Assembly (NCBI RefSeq): GCF_021130785.1
Contig: NC_060213.1
Location: 118,797,001 to 118,861,000, forward strand
Source: Homalodisca vitripennis
Lineage: Eukaryota; Arthropoda; Insecta; Hemiptera; Cicadellidae
DNA: 64,000 nt
Direction of reading: 5' to 3'
Each line of letters starts with the position of its first letter. Position 1 is the stretch's first letter. A model generated the notes under the pieces. It was not told the origin of the DNA, searched no databases, and saw only the letters and a program-made list of their open reading frames with translations. Both the position numbers and the translations under genes were made by a program. This document shows, in pieces, positions 37,826-49,994 of the stretch.

Positions 37826-38163
37826 AGATGATACCAGTGGCTTCGCAATGTTATAATCAAAGTCCTTAGACTACTTAGTCATAAAACTTGATGTAAAATG
37901 ATGGTTCCCTATGCTATTTGTGAAACGGAAGTACACATACGAACAAAATCATATTATTTCAGTAATTTTAATTGGACGATCAGAGATTAAGGGAATGACA
38001 TCAATGTATGGTTTTGTGTTTATAGGGACACTTTTTTCAAATCAATTATATTTCTGATGCCCCAGCTGAGTTTACCCCTTTGATCCTATAAAGAAAATGT
38101 ATACATAGATCTCAAAAAATTATTTTGATTAAAGATCTTATGATCTAATTCTGGTCTAATATA

Positions 38164-38653
38164 CAGGGTGATTCATGAAGTTCTCCCCCCACTTCTACAG
38201 CACATTTTACTAGTAAAAATAATGAAAAAATGTTATATAAACATAGGTTCGAAAACGCTTCGTTAGCGCGTTACAGCTAGCGAAAGATTTCGCCTGAATT
38301 CTTGGGTAAAGAGTAAAATAAAGCCATACTGAACTTTTGGAAAGATTAATTAAGTAAGAAATATCGTGGATTCTTATGTATTTTTACCTGATAAAGCTAA
38401 TAAAATAGGTTTCAGAACTGTACCTGTAGTAGTTTTTGAAGGATTCAGGGTTAAATGCAAAAAATTTGGGCACGAAACAATGTTTTTTTAAGTTTGATGG
38501 ACAATAACTTTGTTAAATTGGTAATAAATACATAAAATCAACAAACATTAATTGTAGAAAATTTAATTCTGAGAAAATTGATATAATCAAAGTCTAAAAT
38601 AAAACAGAAATAAGTACCAAAAATCGTTTTTATTCAGTATAATACATTACTAG
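38164..38653 (+). repeat. Left terminal inverted repeat of mariner-like copy 1
   Basis: Matches 41322-41812 in reverse complement from the tip to cattactag, about 490 bp. It contains a dyad-rich core (cgcttcgttagcgcgttacagctagcg, listed here as overlapping words cgcttcgttagcg and cagctagcg) that also occurs at the right end of copy 2, where such elements usually bind transposase or form hairpins. Confidence 0.93.
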
Positions 38654-38697
38654 TTTTAAGCAAAATTAATCAGGTTGGGCCAACCGTACGCACCTTT

Positions 38698-39753
38698 TTA
38701 TAATAGATGTTCGAAAATGAGGCCATCATTATCAATACATTTTGCAGCATGTTTGTGTATTGCTTTTGTTGCGTTTCTTAATTTTTCAGGACTTCCCTGT
38801 ATCTGCACAGCCGAATCCATAATACGGGCAATTAATTCATCACGAGAATTCACTTTTGTCTTGTATACAATGTCTTTCATCCATCCCCAGATGCAATAAT
38901 CCAATGGAGATAGATCTGGTGATCTTGGTGGCCAAGGGTGAGGCCCTCCACGACCAATCCAGTGTCCATGAAATTGATGATTTAAGTAAGCAGAAACGGC
39001 ACGTGAAAAGTGGGGAGGTGCTCCGTCATGCTGGAAGTACAAATTTTGTCTGAGATGTAAAGGAACATTCTCTAACAGCTGCGGCAACTCTTCTTGAAGG
39101 AAATGCAAATAGAACTCAGCATTTAGGCGTCCAGGCAATATGAAAGGTCCAATCAGCCGATTGTGCAAAAGGCCACACCAGACATTGACGCTTAATCGGT
39201 GTTGAAAGTTCTGTTCCACTACCTCATGTGGATTTTCTTCTGCCCATGAGTGTTCATTGTGCAAGTTATTGACACCATCCCGAGTGAATTGTGCCTCATC
39301 CGTAAACAAAATACGCTTGTAGAGTTGATTATTAATATTTAAAAAGTTTCAAAACTCCAAGCGAAGCGGACCATCCCCTAGCTGTAGATGTTGAACCTTT
39401 TGTTTATGAAAGGGATAAAATTTGTTTCGATTAAGTGACCTCCACACCGTTGACTGCGAAACTCCTATCCGCCTAGAAATACGTCGTGTACTTACACATG
39501 GACTGCGATGAACAGCATTAATAACAATATCATCATGAAGTTGGACAGCTCGTTCATAATTGGTTCTAGTACTTGGTAGTGATCCTGTTTCCCGAAGAGT
39601 ACGAAAAGTTCCTGAAACTGTTTTGGTATCTCGAATCCTCCTATTAGGGTAACGTAGTTCATATTCTTCTACAGCAGCTCTAGCATTACCATTACAGTAA
39701 CCCAAAATAAAAACCATATCAGCGTATTCCTCTGATGTAAATAAGTAAGGCAT
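38698..39753 (-). pseudogene. DD41D-type mariner-like transposase with one in-frame stop
   Basis: Starting at ATG 39753, 134 codons encode an N-terminal helix-turn-helix region (VSTRRISRRIGVSQSTVWRS). A TGA at 39351-39349 follows, and the same frame then continues for 13 codons plus 203 codons to the stop at 38698. The catalytic residues are visible in FTDEAQF (D152), FQHDGAPPHFS (D243) and WPPRSPDLSPLDYCIWG (D285). There are 90 residues between the first two and 41 between the second and third. By alignment to copy 2 the TGA replaces a cysteine (RLEF-stop versus RMMFC), so a single nonsense change explains the break. Everything else appears intact, including the C-terminus. Confidence 0.92.
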
Positions 39754-41321
39754 TTTTTTGCTGAATAAACAATCGAATTATAACTCACAGAAAAATTGCA
39801 TTTAATAACACGATTCACAGAACCCGATCTCCTGCTGTAGCTTGCAAAACACCACTAATACACAGTTCTAACGTAACAGTACAGAATACCATTGTTGATC
39901 AGCTGTTATTCGTGTGTTACCAACTTAGAAATTAATAAAACAAAAAACTGCATTTGGATGATTAGTAAACAATAATGGGAAAATGTTTGCTTCATTTATT
40001 TTCGAACATTTGATGTAAATTTTTATTAAAAAAAAAAACAGTAGCAGTCGTGGGACTGCCGATAGAAGTGAAAACGGAACTATTAAGTTGAGAGTAATTA
40101 ACAATACGTTATAGTAGCAGTACATCTGTAATTGTAAATGTGACGCGTTTTTAATTTTCCAATTTTAAAATCCACGAAAAAATATTATCAAATAACTAGA
40201 AATCTATTTTACCACGCTAGTAAGATAAATCTTATACCGTAATAATACTCATTTCATGATGAAGAGGTTAAATATTAAAAACATAATTAAAATGAATAAT
40301 GCTAAATTTTAAATACAAATATTCGTACAAATATTAAAAATGTTTAAAAATGTATTCGTTGTTTTCATTATTCATTTATCTGTATAAAAATATTAATATG
40401 TTTCATACTCACTTTTGAACTTCCCACGTGGTCAATTTAACTTTACTTACGGATAAAGTATATAATTGCAATAACAATTAAACCCACAATATTTTTAAAA
40501 CTAATAAATTAGTTAAATTAACTTGGTTCTTTCGTAAAGGTATTTTTATTGCACAATAAACTAATTTATTGAGTTAATACGGTATCAGTGAGCCAATGCG
40601 CCAACTACAGTTCCGGCAGAAACGTTCACTCATCACTTCATACGCTACTACAGGCTAAACTAAACTTCCAATAAAAAAAGATAAATTACAAAAAAAATAT
40701 TCATCTATTTTCACACAACTTTCTCGCTGACAAATTTTGTCTGACCAAAAAATAAAAAAATCCTCGCTTACTACTTTTTTCTTGTCATTGTAAACGCTAT
40801 GTAAAATGTAAACAATAATCAAAATTATTTCGAAATTTTTTTAATATTTAAAAATGTAACCAATAGATTGCCAATATTAAGATCTTTAATTTAACGCATC
40901 TTACAGAATTATACGACATTGGCTTCACTTTTAAATCGCGAGAGGAAGCCGTAAAGGTCACTGATTTTCGCAGTCTGTTTTCATACTCCGCCGGGACAGT
41001 TTTAACACAGCGAGACTGACTTTTTCATGCAGGTTAGTAGTCCGCGGCCAAGTCTACGGTTAAAAAACACAGCGAGACTGACTTTTTCATGCAGGTTAGT
41101 ATCATTAGCATGTCGGTGACGCGAACCGAGGATTTTACCCTCTACCAAAACGCTCAACGCGCCTAAAGAAGTTTTCACTCCAAAAAAATACAACGTAATA
41201 AAACATGATATTTTTATTTACAAACAATTTTATTTAACAGTTAATCTTGTTTTATCAAGCAGGAACAAACATTTTGTTTTTGTTTTATTTTAACTAAATA
41301 CTGTACGGTATTTCTTTACAG
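39754..41321. other. Non-coding interior of mariner-like copy 1
   Basis: About 1.57 kb between the transposase start and the right inverted repeat has no gene. It contains a gatcagctgtta word (39897), shared with the ends of copy 2, and the 36-bp direct duplication at 41004-41101. Confidence 0.6.
41004..41101. repeat. 36-bp direct repeat inside mariner-like copy 1
   Basis: The same 36 bases (beginning aacacagcgagactgac and ending tgcaggttagta) occur at 41004-41039 and 41066-41101, exactly 62 bp apart. They lie about 220 bp inside the right inverted repeat. Confidence 0.9.
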
Positions 41322-41812
41322 CTAGTAATGTATTATACTGAATAAAATCGATTTTTTGGTACTTATTTCTGTTTTATTTTAGACTTTGATTATATCAATT
41401 TTCTCAAAATTAAATTCTCTACAATTAATGTTTGTTGATTTTATGTATTTATTACCAATTTAACAAAGTTATTGTACATCAAACTTAAAAAAACATTGTT
41501 TCGTGCCCCAATTTTTTGCATTTAACCCTGAATCCCTCAAAACCTACTACAGGTACAGTTCTGAAACCTATTTTATTAGCTTTATCAGGTAAAAATACAT
41601 AAGAATCCACGATATTTCTTACTTAATTAACCTTTCCAAAAGTTCAGTATGGCTTTATTTTACTCTTTACCCAGGAATTCAGGCGAAATCTTTCGCTAGC
41701 TGTAACTCGCTAACGAAGCGTTTTCGGACCTATGTTTATATAACATTTTTTCATTATTTTTACTAGTAAAATGTGCTGTAGAAGTGGGGGGAGAACTTCA
41801 TGAATCACCCTG
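41322..41812 (-). repeat. Right terminal inverted repeat of mariner-like copy 1
   Basis: Reverse complement of 38164-38653. The outermost bases are GAATCACCCTG followed by the TA duplication. It differs from the left arm by a handful of substitutions and single-base changes. Confidence 0.93.
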
Positions 41813-42571
41813 TAAGTTTAGTGTCATAGTTGAATTTGTCTGGTTCCCCCGTGAAGGAACTGAGAAACATATTTTGGTCAAAACGTGTTCATTCCGAGCG
41901 TTTAAATTCACTTATAATCTAAGGTGCTATAGTTTAGTTTTCCATATTGAATCAATAAAACATACTCGGATATCGTGAGTTCGTGTGTATGTCCTGATCT
42001 ATGAAACCTACACCTGGAAAGAACATTGACTTCCAGTCTAAGATATTTCCGTGCCATAGTAGATTCTGCCACCTTGTCCTGATAAATAGAATATATAAAT
42101 TCATACGCACATATGTAGGTCTCAAGAACCTACTTGTGTTAAAACTCAGAACCTACGTACGTCTCTTATAATCTTCTTTCGGTCTTAGACATTTCCAGTA
42201 GCATGGTTCAGTTTGCCTTGTTCTCACTATTAAGAAAATGTACATACATACTTAGTACCGAGAGGTCTTCTATGGTAAAAAGACATCTACATCAGATATA
42301 AGGGGAAATTCTTAAGGGAGTTTATGCAACATTTTAGTAATCATTTATGATAGGATCTGAGTTGTATGTCTTGTTATTCGGACATTAGTATGGAAAGTAT
42401 GGCTCATTGAAGCATATTAAAGTAAAAATGCCACTTCAAAATATCAAGGATTGATTATTCAGATACGAATAGACGTTCATACTAGAGACCGTAACAATGT
42501 CCATGTAAAATGTCAGTACAATCGATTACGCATGAAAGCAAATAAAACGAACAAAGGAACTTCGCATTTAT

Positions 42572-45500
42572 TTAAATGGTCTGCTTGAAATTATTAAAAT
42601 CAACCACATTAATAATCATGTAATCAGAAACTGACTCATGACTAGAAATCTTGTTCGGTACAAGATGGAAGAGAATATAAATATGATATTGAACAGCTGA
42701 AGATGTTACCAATATGTATTGAACACAATATCTGCTAATATGATCCCATTTCAGAAGAAGTGTGATTCCACAATAATAGAGATGGAGAAATTTTATTAGG
42801 TTCTTCCATTCCAATCTCGTGATGGATTTGATACTCTAGGCTTATCGTATAACGTGTGATATGTCGTGTAAGATACGATATGTATTAAAGTGTAAATCTA
42901 GAATCCAAAGAAACCCATGTAGTTGTTTGTTGTCTGTGTTGAACTTTTATTTTATCTGCAGGCCAAACCCAGTTTACGACTTTTTGTATTATAATTTATT
43001 CCGTTTCACTACATTAAGATTTACAAGCCATATGTTCCATACCGCGTTATATATCTCTGCCTTGTTCAGTACATCATTAAGAATCTTCACATGTCTGTTT
43101 TCTTCTACACATTACTTTTTGTTCTAAGCTTTTACAACTCCTGTAAAACTAATTAACCTCTTTGTAGTCGTCTGCATCCTAAAAAGTTTTGAATAATAAA
43201 CAAAGTAAATTATTCTGTATGAGTTTTCACTTTATAACTGTGATCATTGTGGATAACTGACCAGTTTATTAAACGTTTTAATCAACTACACGTTTTCTAA
43301 GATCACGAAAACCAAAGTTGATACATGTAAATTTTCAAATTTAAGGCTATATACAAAATTGTTTAAAAAATAAACTATTTTATAGTAGTAGTATTAAAAA
43401 ACAGGGTGATTATCGAAAAAAAATATATTCTCCGTTTGACGATAGAAGGGTTGCGAAGAAATCTTAATTTATTCCCGACATTTGCTATAGCTCAGTGTTA
43501 CATAAAAATTAGGAACGTACGTTTCGAAATCTGATCTCTTCCTTGGGAGAGTAACTAACTAAATACATACCTACAATCTAGGTTAAATAAGCACAGCTTT
43601 TTAGAGCGTTTTGACACATATAAACACCCAGGTTGTATGTTAAATTCCATGCACACTAACTGTAAAACATGCATTTAATAGAAACAAAACACTAACTATT
43701 ATAACTGAACTAAGGAATACAGATCACAGTAGATCTGCACTCATCGACCAACCACATACCATATAATATAACCAAAGGTTATCGCCATTTATTAAAGTGT
43801 AAAACATATATCTAAATGTGTCTAAAACAAGGATGTTCTTTGTTTAAAGTTTGCCATCAGATTTTAATAATGGTGGCCTATTTAAAAATTCATCTTATGG
43901 TTAGGCATGATCTGCAATGTTTGTTTCTTGTGTATTTTTAAGTATTTTAACTTGTATGAATGAGTGCATACTGTGCAGGTTTTAGCGTTTGCGCAATGGA
44001 TTAGTTAATAGAGGTACAATTCTATGCGTAGTGTAAGTAATCAGAATGGTTTAATTGTTTAATAATCATTAATTAAGGATATATGAGAATGATTTAATAA
44101 TTAAAATTGCATCAGTCGGAGAAATAACAAGAGTCGTTAAACAAAATAGTTGCACTGGAGGCCTATATATCTATGTGATAACATCCATTCGCTAAAATGC
44201 ATGGTATTTATATTCAACCAACACACCAACACGAAGTTAACTTTTGGGAAATGAGACGACAAAAAATTGTCAACGGTAAATAGAAAAAAATATTGTATTT
44301 ATATTGTAATATTAACAGGAAACAATAAAAATTAATTCAACAGTTAAAATAAAAAAGAAAGTCTCCCATGTAAACTGTGTAATATATGCCAGTTCCCTGA
44401 ATATGCATAACATGCACATATTTTAAAAAAACTCTCCAAATTTACTGAAACACTCTCTTTATACTAACATACAAGAAATAGGACATTAAATATGAACAAA
44501 AAATACTGAATTATTTGAATAAAAAATGTACTTAATTATTTCTATAATCTGATATGTAACAAAATTTTTATGGAACCATTGTACGATTTTATGGTAAATC
44601 TTTGATATCTTCTGGCTCACCCGAGATTTACTGAATTGATCAGTGTACTCAAACTGTCACCTAAGAGATTTTATTCTTCCTTTCAAAGCTGGCAGAAAAG
44701 AATCCATTGGCTTTTGGATATAAATGGCTCAGACTTCTTGCCTTTGTAAACATTCTCGAGGAGAAAATTAGAAGAATATTTGAGGTGTATATAACGTCAT
44801 GGAAATTTTGAAATCTTTCACTATTTTATTATTTTTAAAACTTTGGTTTGTAAATGATAATTTATCCAGAGCCAGATATATTTTTCTTGCCTGTATTTTA
44901 GTTTACTCTTTTTACATCATCATACAAATTTTTATATACATGGCCTATACGTAACAAGAATAAAAATGGGGTGCTATAATGAAATTTACAACAAACACTT
45001 AAAGCTAGCTCGAACATTAAAATTTAAAACAAATACTGTTTTACTTAAAAATCCCTGGTGGTTAGTGGCCGAGAAACTCTTGTTGGATAGTGGCCAAGCA
45101 ATTAAACTGCAAGCCTATGGCATACTCTGCAGGTGTGAAGTAAAAATCTTGCTATTTACGTTTTCCTAATCATTGAAATTTCCAAAACTCTAAAACAAGT
45201 TCGTCGATATGATAACTGAATTTAATTAAGCCTCTAGCAGGAGCGGTAACCAGTGCGTAGTGTTTTTGAGCAAATCCATGGCGCTATTGTTCAAATTCCC
45301 AACAAGAATTAAGTACCACGGACGCCAACTATTCGCTGGGAACATTCTCGGGTTCATAGCACTACAAAGTTGCAAAGGTCCCGGTTTTGGCTTTTAAAGA
45401 AGGCTTTGACTTCACTATTTCCAAACTGATTATGAATTTAGTGACTCGTTATGTCTTAGGAAAAGAGAAAAATACTGGTGTAATTAGGTTTTCCGACAGC

Positions 45501-46857
45501 AACACCTTGTAGGAACCTGTTGGGAACCTGGAGGTACTACTAGATAGACTGCTATGAACACTGAGGGGGGAACAGCTGGAGTAACTGTACAGTCCAGATT
45601 ATGTCCTTGTCGCTGGTCTGGCAATGTCGGAATTTCATAAAGAAGTTTATACCACGATATATTACCGTACTCATTTTGTAGTAGTTTGTACAGCAGTATC
45701 AGAATTTGTAGACAACACAATGAAAGGTTATTAACGTAAACGTGGTGTCTTGGACAGTGACATGACGGCTGAACCTTGTTGGAATTTCATACCGTGGTGG
45801 AATATAATGCAAAAACAATATATTATACCGTGATTGTTTTTGTACAGAATTATCAGAATTCTTTCCCAAAGCAGTAAAAGTTTATTAAAAAAGATCCTTC
45901 TTTTCTTGTTACCTTAAAAGTCAAAGAAGAGCTCGAGCTTGAACATGACATTTTATTGTCTGATTATTAATTATTCAACAGCAAAAATATGTAGGCAAAC
46001 CTTAATAATAATATTTATGTGTACACCAGGACTCGTAGGAACGTTAAAAACTACATAATTGAACCACCATTTGTAATGCTAATAATAAAATAATTTCTAA
46101 ATTATTTATATTTGTTGATATTTGAACTAAATATTATTGTCTTCCCCTAAACTATATATGAACAATAATCTCGTCTTTTGGAAAATTAAAATACATTAGA
46201 AAGCAATAATTAGATAGATTTGATTAGTTATGAGAGAAAATGTCATTGCTGAGGAGAGTAGGTTTTACTTGATGATGTTTGTTCAACTTGAAGCCCCAGA
46301 GGACTGTGCGGTTTCATTCAACAACCGTGGGGGAGAACTCGCGTCAACTCCATTTCTCCTCCAGATCCAGCTTTCTTTCCAACTATTCTTTTTATGTAAG
46401 AATTCAATATATTATGTACAGTTCCTCATTTCAAGAGTTTTTCAGAATTTTAAGATCTAAAATTTATGAATAGGCTATATTCACACGATATTTTTAAATG
46501 TATTATTAAAGTGGAATGCATTAATATTTAAGAGTATTGTAAAATATAACAGAAAATTATTTAAGTGTTTAAAGCACTTGCAATTTATGGAAAATGTTGA
46601 CTCAATTTTGACACGTAAGTCAAAATAATAATCTCATATAATTTATCAAATGCATAACATTGCAAATAAATTATTATTTAACAGTGTTAATAGAAGTCAT
46701 GAATACATAGAAATTGATTTTTCATGACTATTATAATTTATTATTTGTGGAATATATAGTATCCCAGAGGAACATATTTAATTAAAAAATTGTTCTTTTA
46801 TACAGTTACTTATTTTAAGATGTTTACGCACACACACACAAATATATATTTATACAT
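42572..46857. other. Gene-free stretch
   Basis: No gene is recognised. At about 43404 the string cagggtgattatcg resembles the tip of the mariner-like elements but has no TA neighbour and no partner. At about 45238-45310 there are A-box-like (taaccagtgcg) and B-box-like (gttcaaattccc) words about 50 bp apart that could mark a tRNA-derived SINE head, at low confidence. A diverged direct duplication around ggaatttcata lies at about 45628-45870. Confidence 0.45.
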
Positions 46858-48222
46858 CCCACTAATATTATAAATGCGAAAGTTTGAATGCTTGGATATT
46901 TGGATGTTTGGAGGTTTGTCCTCGAATCACGCTGAAACTGTTATACGGATTGTGCTGAAATTTGTAACAGTTATAGCTTTTGGTCTGAATTAAAATGTGC
47001 ATTTTACTACCCATAACGCATTCATTTCACCAAAAAAAGTTGAATTCAAATTTAAAAATCTGTTTTTTTACATTCGAATGTTATGGTAAGAACGAAACGT
47101 AATAACGTTTCATAATTGAAATTAAACTGGCACTAAACAACTGTTTACAGCTATAATTTGACAAACTTTCTAAAACATATGTTTACCTTTTAATTTTATC
47201 AATAATAAGTAAACAGTGCTTGATCGGTAGTGTAATACAGATATTAAATAAAACATTAAAATATAAATTTTACTCCAGATTGCGCCAGTGACGAATTAAA
47301 ATCATCTAATGCTTTAAATACTGTTATAAAACTAACCATGAACAAAGTTAAGAATATTTTCACATATGTTACTTTAAACTGGTGGGCTTCCTTTAAATTA
47401 TGATATTACATTTTAACAATGCCTTACGGAAAAGCAGACAAATGAATACTAGCATACCTTAACGATTCATTCTTTCCCTGGCTACAGTCCAAAAAACAAG
47501 TGTAACGCAAAACTTTAACAACGATCATTTTGGAATGTTCCATAACCTTAATAAGGATTTTCCCCTTATACCGCAAGTACATAAGAAGTTGGTAGGACTT
47601 CCCCCTAGGTCGTAATAGACTTTTAGGTCCAACAAACTCAACTATGCCAACACGATTTTGACCAAAATAGATTTCCGAGAACTATATAATCGAACGAATA
47701 CAGTATTTTTATCGAGGCAATATCGCAAGCTAACCTGTGACATAGTAGGCAAGTGAATTTAAACGGTCTTAAGTAGGAACTTTTTAACCGAAGTAGGCAT
47801 CTCGGTCCTATGTAAATATATGTATTTTTTACAACAAGGCAAACTCTACTATGGTACTGGAAATATCATAGACCTAAAATATATGACAATGACTGGAAAT
47901 ATACGCTTTTTGACCAAAGATAGTTTCCGAGACGTGTGTGATCCGAGATTTGTGTTTTCTTGATCGGGATTACAAGGCAGATTCAGCTGTGACGTTATGT
48001 ATATAATTAATTAGAACCAGAAATGCTCCTACACGTGCCAAACATGATATAATAATTAAGTTAAACTATGATACTATTTACTATGAACTTAATAATATCT
48101 ACCTGATGTATGCCTACTTAAGTTTTAAAATTTTTGTACGACTCCTATCATATTACATCATAATTGCTTTTTATAAGAACTTCGGTTCTAAAATATGCGT
48201 GCGAAACCGTGGGTAACAGCTA

Positions 48223-48224
<2 letters not shown>
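46858..48224 (+). mobile_element. CTAGT-ended interspersed repeat, full-length copy
   Basis: Starts at about 46858 with catcccactaatattataaa and tgcgaaagtttg, and ends gcgaaaccgtgggtaacag + CTAGT at 48224. These ends are very common in arthropod non-autonomous repeats. The interior holds two related modules (about 47662-47745 and 47909-47995) sharing ttttgaccaaa, tttccgaga and tgtgac. There is no coding frame. The CTAGT end followed by T/A-rich target would fit a Helitron-type 3' terminus, but no protein or clear 3' hairpin is present, so the class is uncertain. Confidence 0.7.

Positions 48225-48279
<55 letters not shown>
48224..48279. repeat. (TA)n microsatellite
   Basis: About 56 bp of alternating TA follows directly after the CTAGT end of the interspersed repeat. 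Confidence 0.97.
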
Positions 48280-48284
<5 letters not shown>

Positions 48285-49683
48285 TACTAATATATATACT
48301 AGCTAATTTTAATATAGAAAGACACAATTCACTTATAGTATATACATACTACCTGATACATACTGCTTGAGTCATATAAGGTACATTTTGTAATAGTTTT
48401 ATCTTAAGGAATTGAGTAACTAACATCGTATTATCACAACTAAATGTAAATTCGGGAGCAAATAAATTTAAATATATAAATAGTAAATATATTTTAATAG
48501 GCGGTTTGTCTTTCCATCGTTTTGTTTTCAACTGCGCCCTGCTCCAAAAGACCATGTAAGATGACTTAGAAGAATCGTATTTTTACCTACGACAATCGTC
48601 CTATTATACTAGGGGAGAACGAGAGAGAGAGAGATACCGGTGGCAAGTTATTTCTCACAAACAGTGAATCCTTATTAATTACTATGTGTTCATTACTATA
48701 ATGTTCATTACTACATTACTGTATTTCCTTACGTTTACAAAGAACGTTTAACGTAAAGGGGAAGTAAGAGAACGTTGTATCTAATTTTGACATCAAAGAA
48801 GTATTGTAGAAAGTTCGTAACGGTAGCAAATACATCATTACTCACTGTAAATAAATAAATAACAACACCATTGTTCCCTGAATTTTATGTAGTAAATTAC
48901 CAACCGATGGAAGGAATACATCATGAATCAGATATTTTATTGAGATTGACAAGCAACGCTCGTTTGGTGTTCGCATCGACACAAGATTTTATGTAGACGT
49001 ACAAGCTGAGAATTTTCTGAGAATCGTTTCAAAAGGTCCGTCTCTGGCATATTGAGTAACTCTTCAATATACGGTATAAAAAAGTTTCCTATAATGAGCA
49101 GTTCCAGTGAATGGGGACCCTTATTGATTTCTCAATGTATAAGTCCTTTTAAATGTCAATAGATGCAAACGGAATAATTCTTCAACATTCCATTTCAACA
49201 TAACAAGGATTTATATTTCTTTTTGGTTATAAATTTATAACAAGGATGTACGTTATATTATCATATATGTGAAGTAAACTTATTAATAAAGCGATTTATT
49301 TCTTTTAAACACTGTGTATTTCAGAAGTACATTTAATGTTGTATCTTCAACCACAAAAATAATACTAGTTTCTTTAAGAAACATACAACTACCCAGGCAG
49401 AAATCAAATCATTTTCGGACTTATATTCCGTTAGAATTTTTCTTATTTTTATGCTTTGGACCGATTCTAGAAATATTGGACACGCTGTACAATTTATAAT
49501 CGCCAAACAGTGGGAACTATTCAATTTAAACATTTTTTTCTATTAATGCTCAATTTATTTAATACAATTTATGATAAAACACTTTATTTCCTAACTCCAA
49601 GTCTTACCACTAACCCTTAAAAGTTTATAAAAATGCACAAGTTCCAGAAACCTACACAAAAGTACTTTTACATTGTTTGTAAA
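48280..49683. other. Gene-free stretch
   Basis: No gene is seen. A word at about 48317-48346 (gacacaattcacttatagta) is the inverted partner of 51866-51890; see findings. Confidence 0.5.
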
Positions 49684-49739
49684 TCTGCATAAAATATTAA
49701 CTAATGTTTAGGTTGTGAGTAACAGCTGATCATTTATTC
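49684..49739 (+). repeat. Inner inverted repeat, left arm, mariner-like copy 2
   Basis: Contains gtgagtaacagctgatcatt and matches 51141-51196 in reverse complement with few changes. Similarity to the right side stops abruptly just upstream of 49684, which marks the left breakpoint. Confidence 0.8.
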
Positions 49740-49994
49740 AACACTTTTTATCGTCATATTTTCTTTGCAAAGGTTGTCAATATCAGCTGATCAACAATTA
49801 AGTTCATGAAGTAATATTTGAATAACCTTTATGGAGGTTTTTGTATTGTGGCGTGTGAAGATTGTATTTTGTGAGATCCTGTGATTATTTGGAAATATTT
49901 TATACAAGTGTATAAAATATTTTATTAAATATTTATTTTTAAAATATTTTATTAAATATTTTTATAAAAGTGTATGTAATTATCTTAGTAAATA

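Larger units (their letters stand above)
38164..41812 (-). mobile_element. Mariner-like (IS630-Tc1-mariner) DNA transposon with ~490-bp inverted termini, copy 1
   Basis: The element begins CAGGGTGATTCATGAAG at 38164 and ends with the reverse complement at 41812. TA at 38162-38163 and at 41813-41814 gives the TA target duplication expected for the superfamily. The terminal inverted repeats are very long and differ at only a few per cent of positions, so the insertion is fairly recent. The transposase lies next to the left repeat on the minus strand; about 1.5 kb of non-coding DNA separates its start codon from the right repeat. It has inserted into an older interspersed repeat. Confidence 0.93.
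37826..42571 (-). mobile_element. CTAGT-ended interspersed repeat, split by a mariner insertion
   Basis: The copy runs from actagatgataccagtggcttcgcaat (37826, the reverse complement of the terminal aaccgtgggtaacagctagt type end) to ggaacttcgcatttat (about 42571). It is interrupted by 38164-41812, so its own sequence is 37826-38163 plus 41815-42571, about 1.1 kb. It shares long blocks with the reverse complement of 46858-48224, such as tttccgtgccatagtagatt, cagtttgccttgtt and ggggaaattcttaaggg. It contains an internal duplication of the tttcca..ccatagtag..tgcc..cttgtt module. No protein is encoded, so it is non-autonomous. Confidence 0.75.

Noticed and set aside
39349..39351. TGA in the mariner-like transposase as a selenocysteine codon
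   Set aside because: The relative has a cysteine here, but transposases are not selenoproteins and no SECIS-like element is apparent; a simple nonsense change is more likely.
43400..43420. cagggtgattatcg as the tip of another mariner-like element
   Set aside because: It lacks the flanking TA, the shared core and any partner end; 10 matching bases are not enough.
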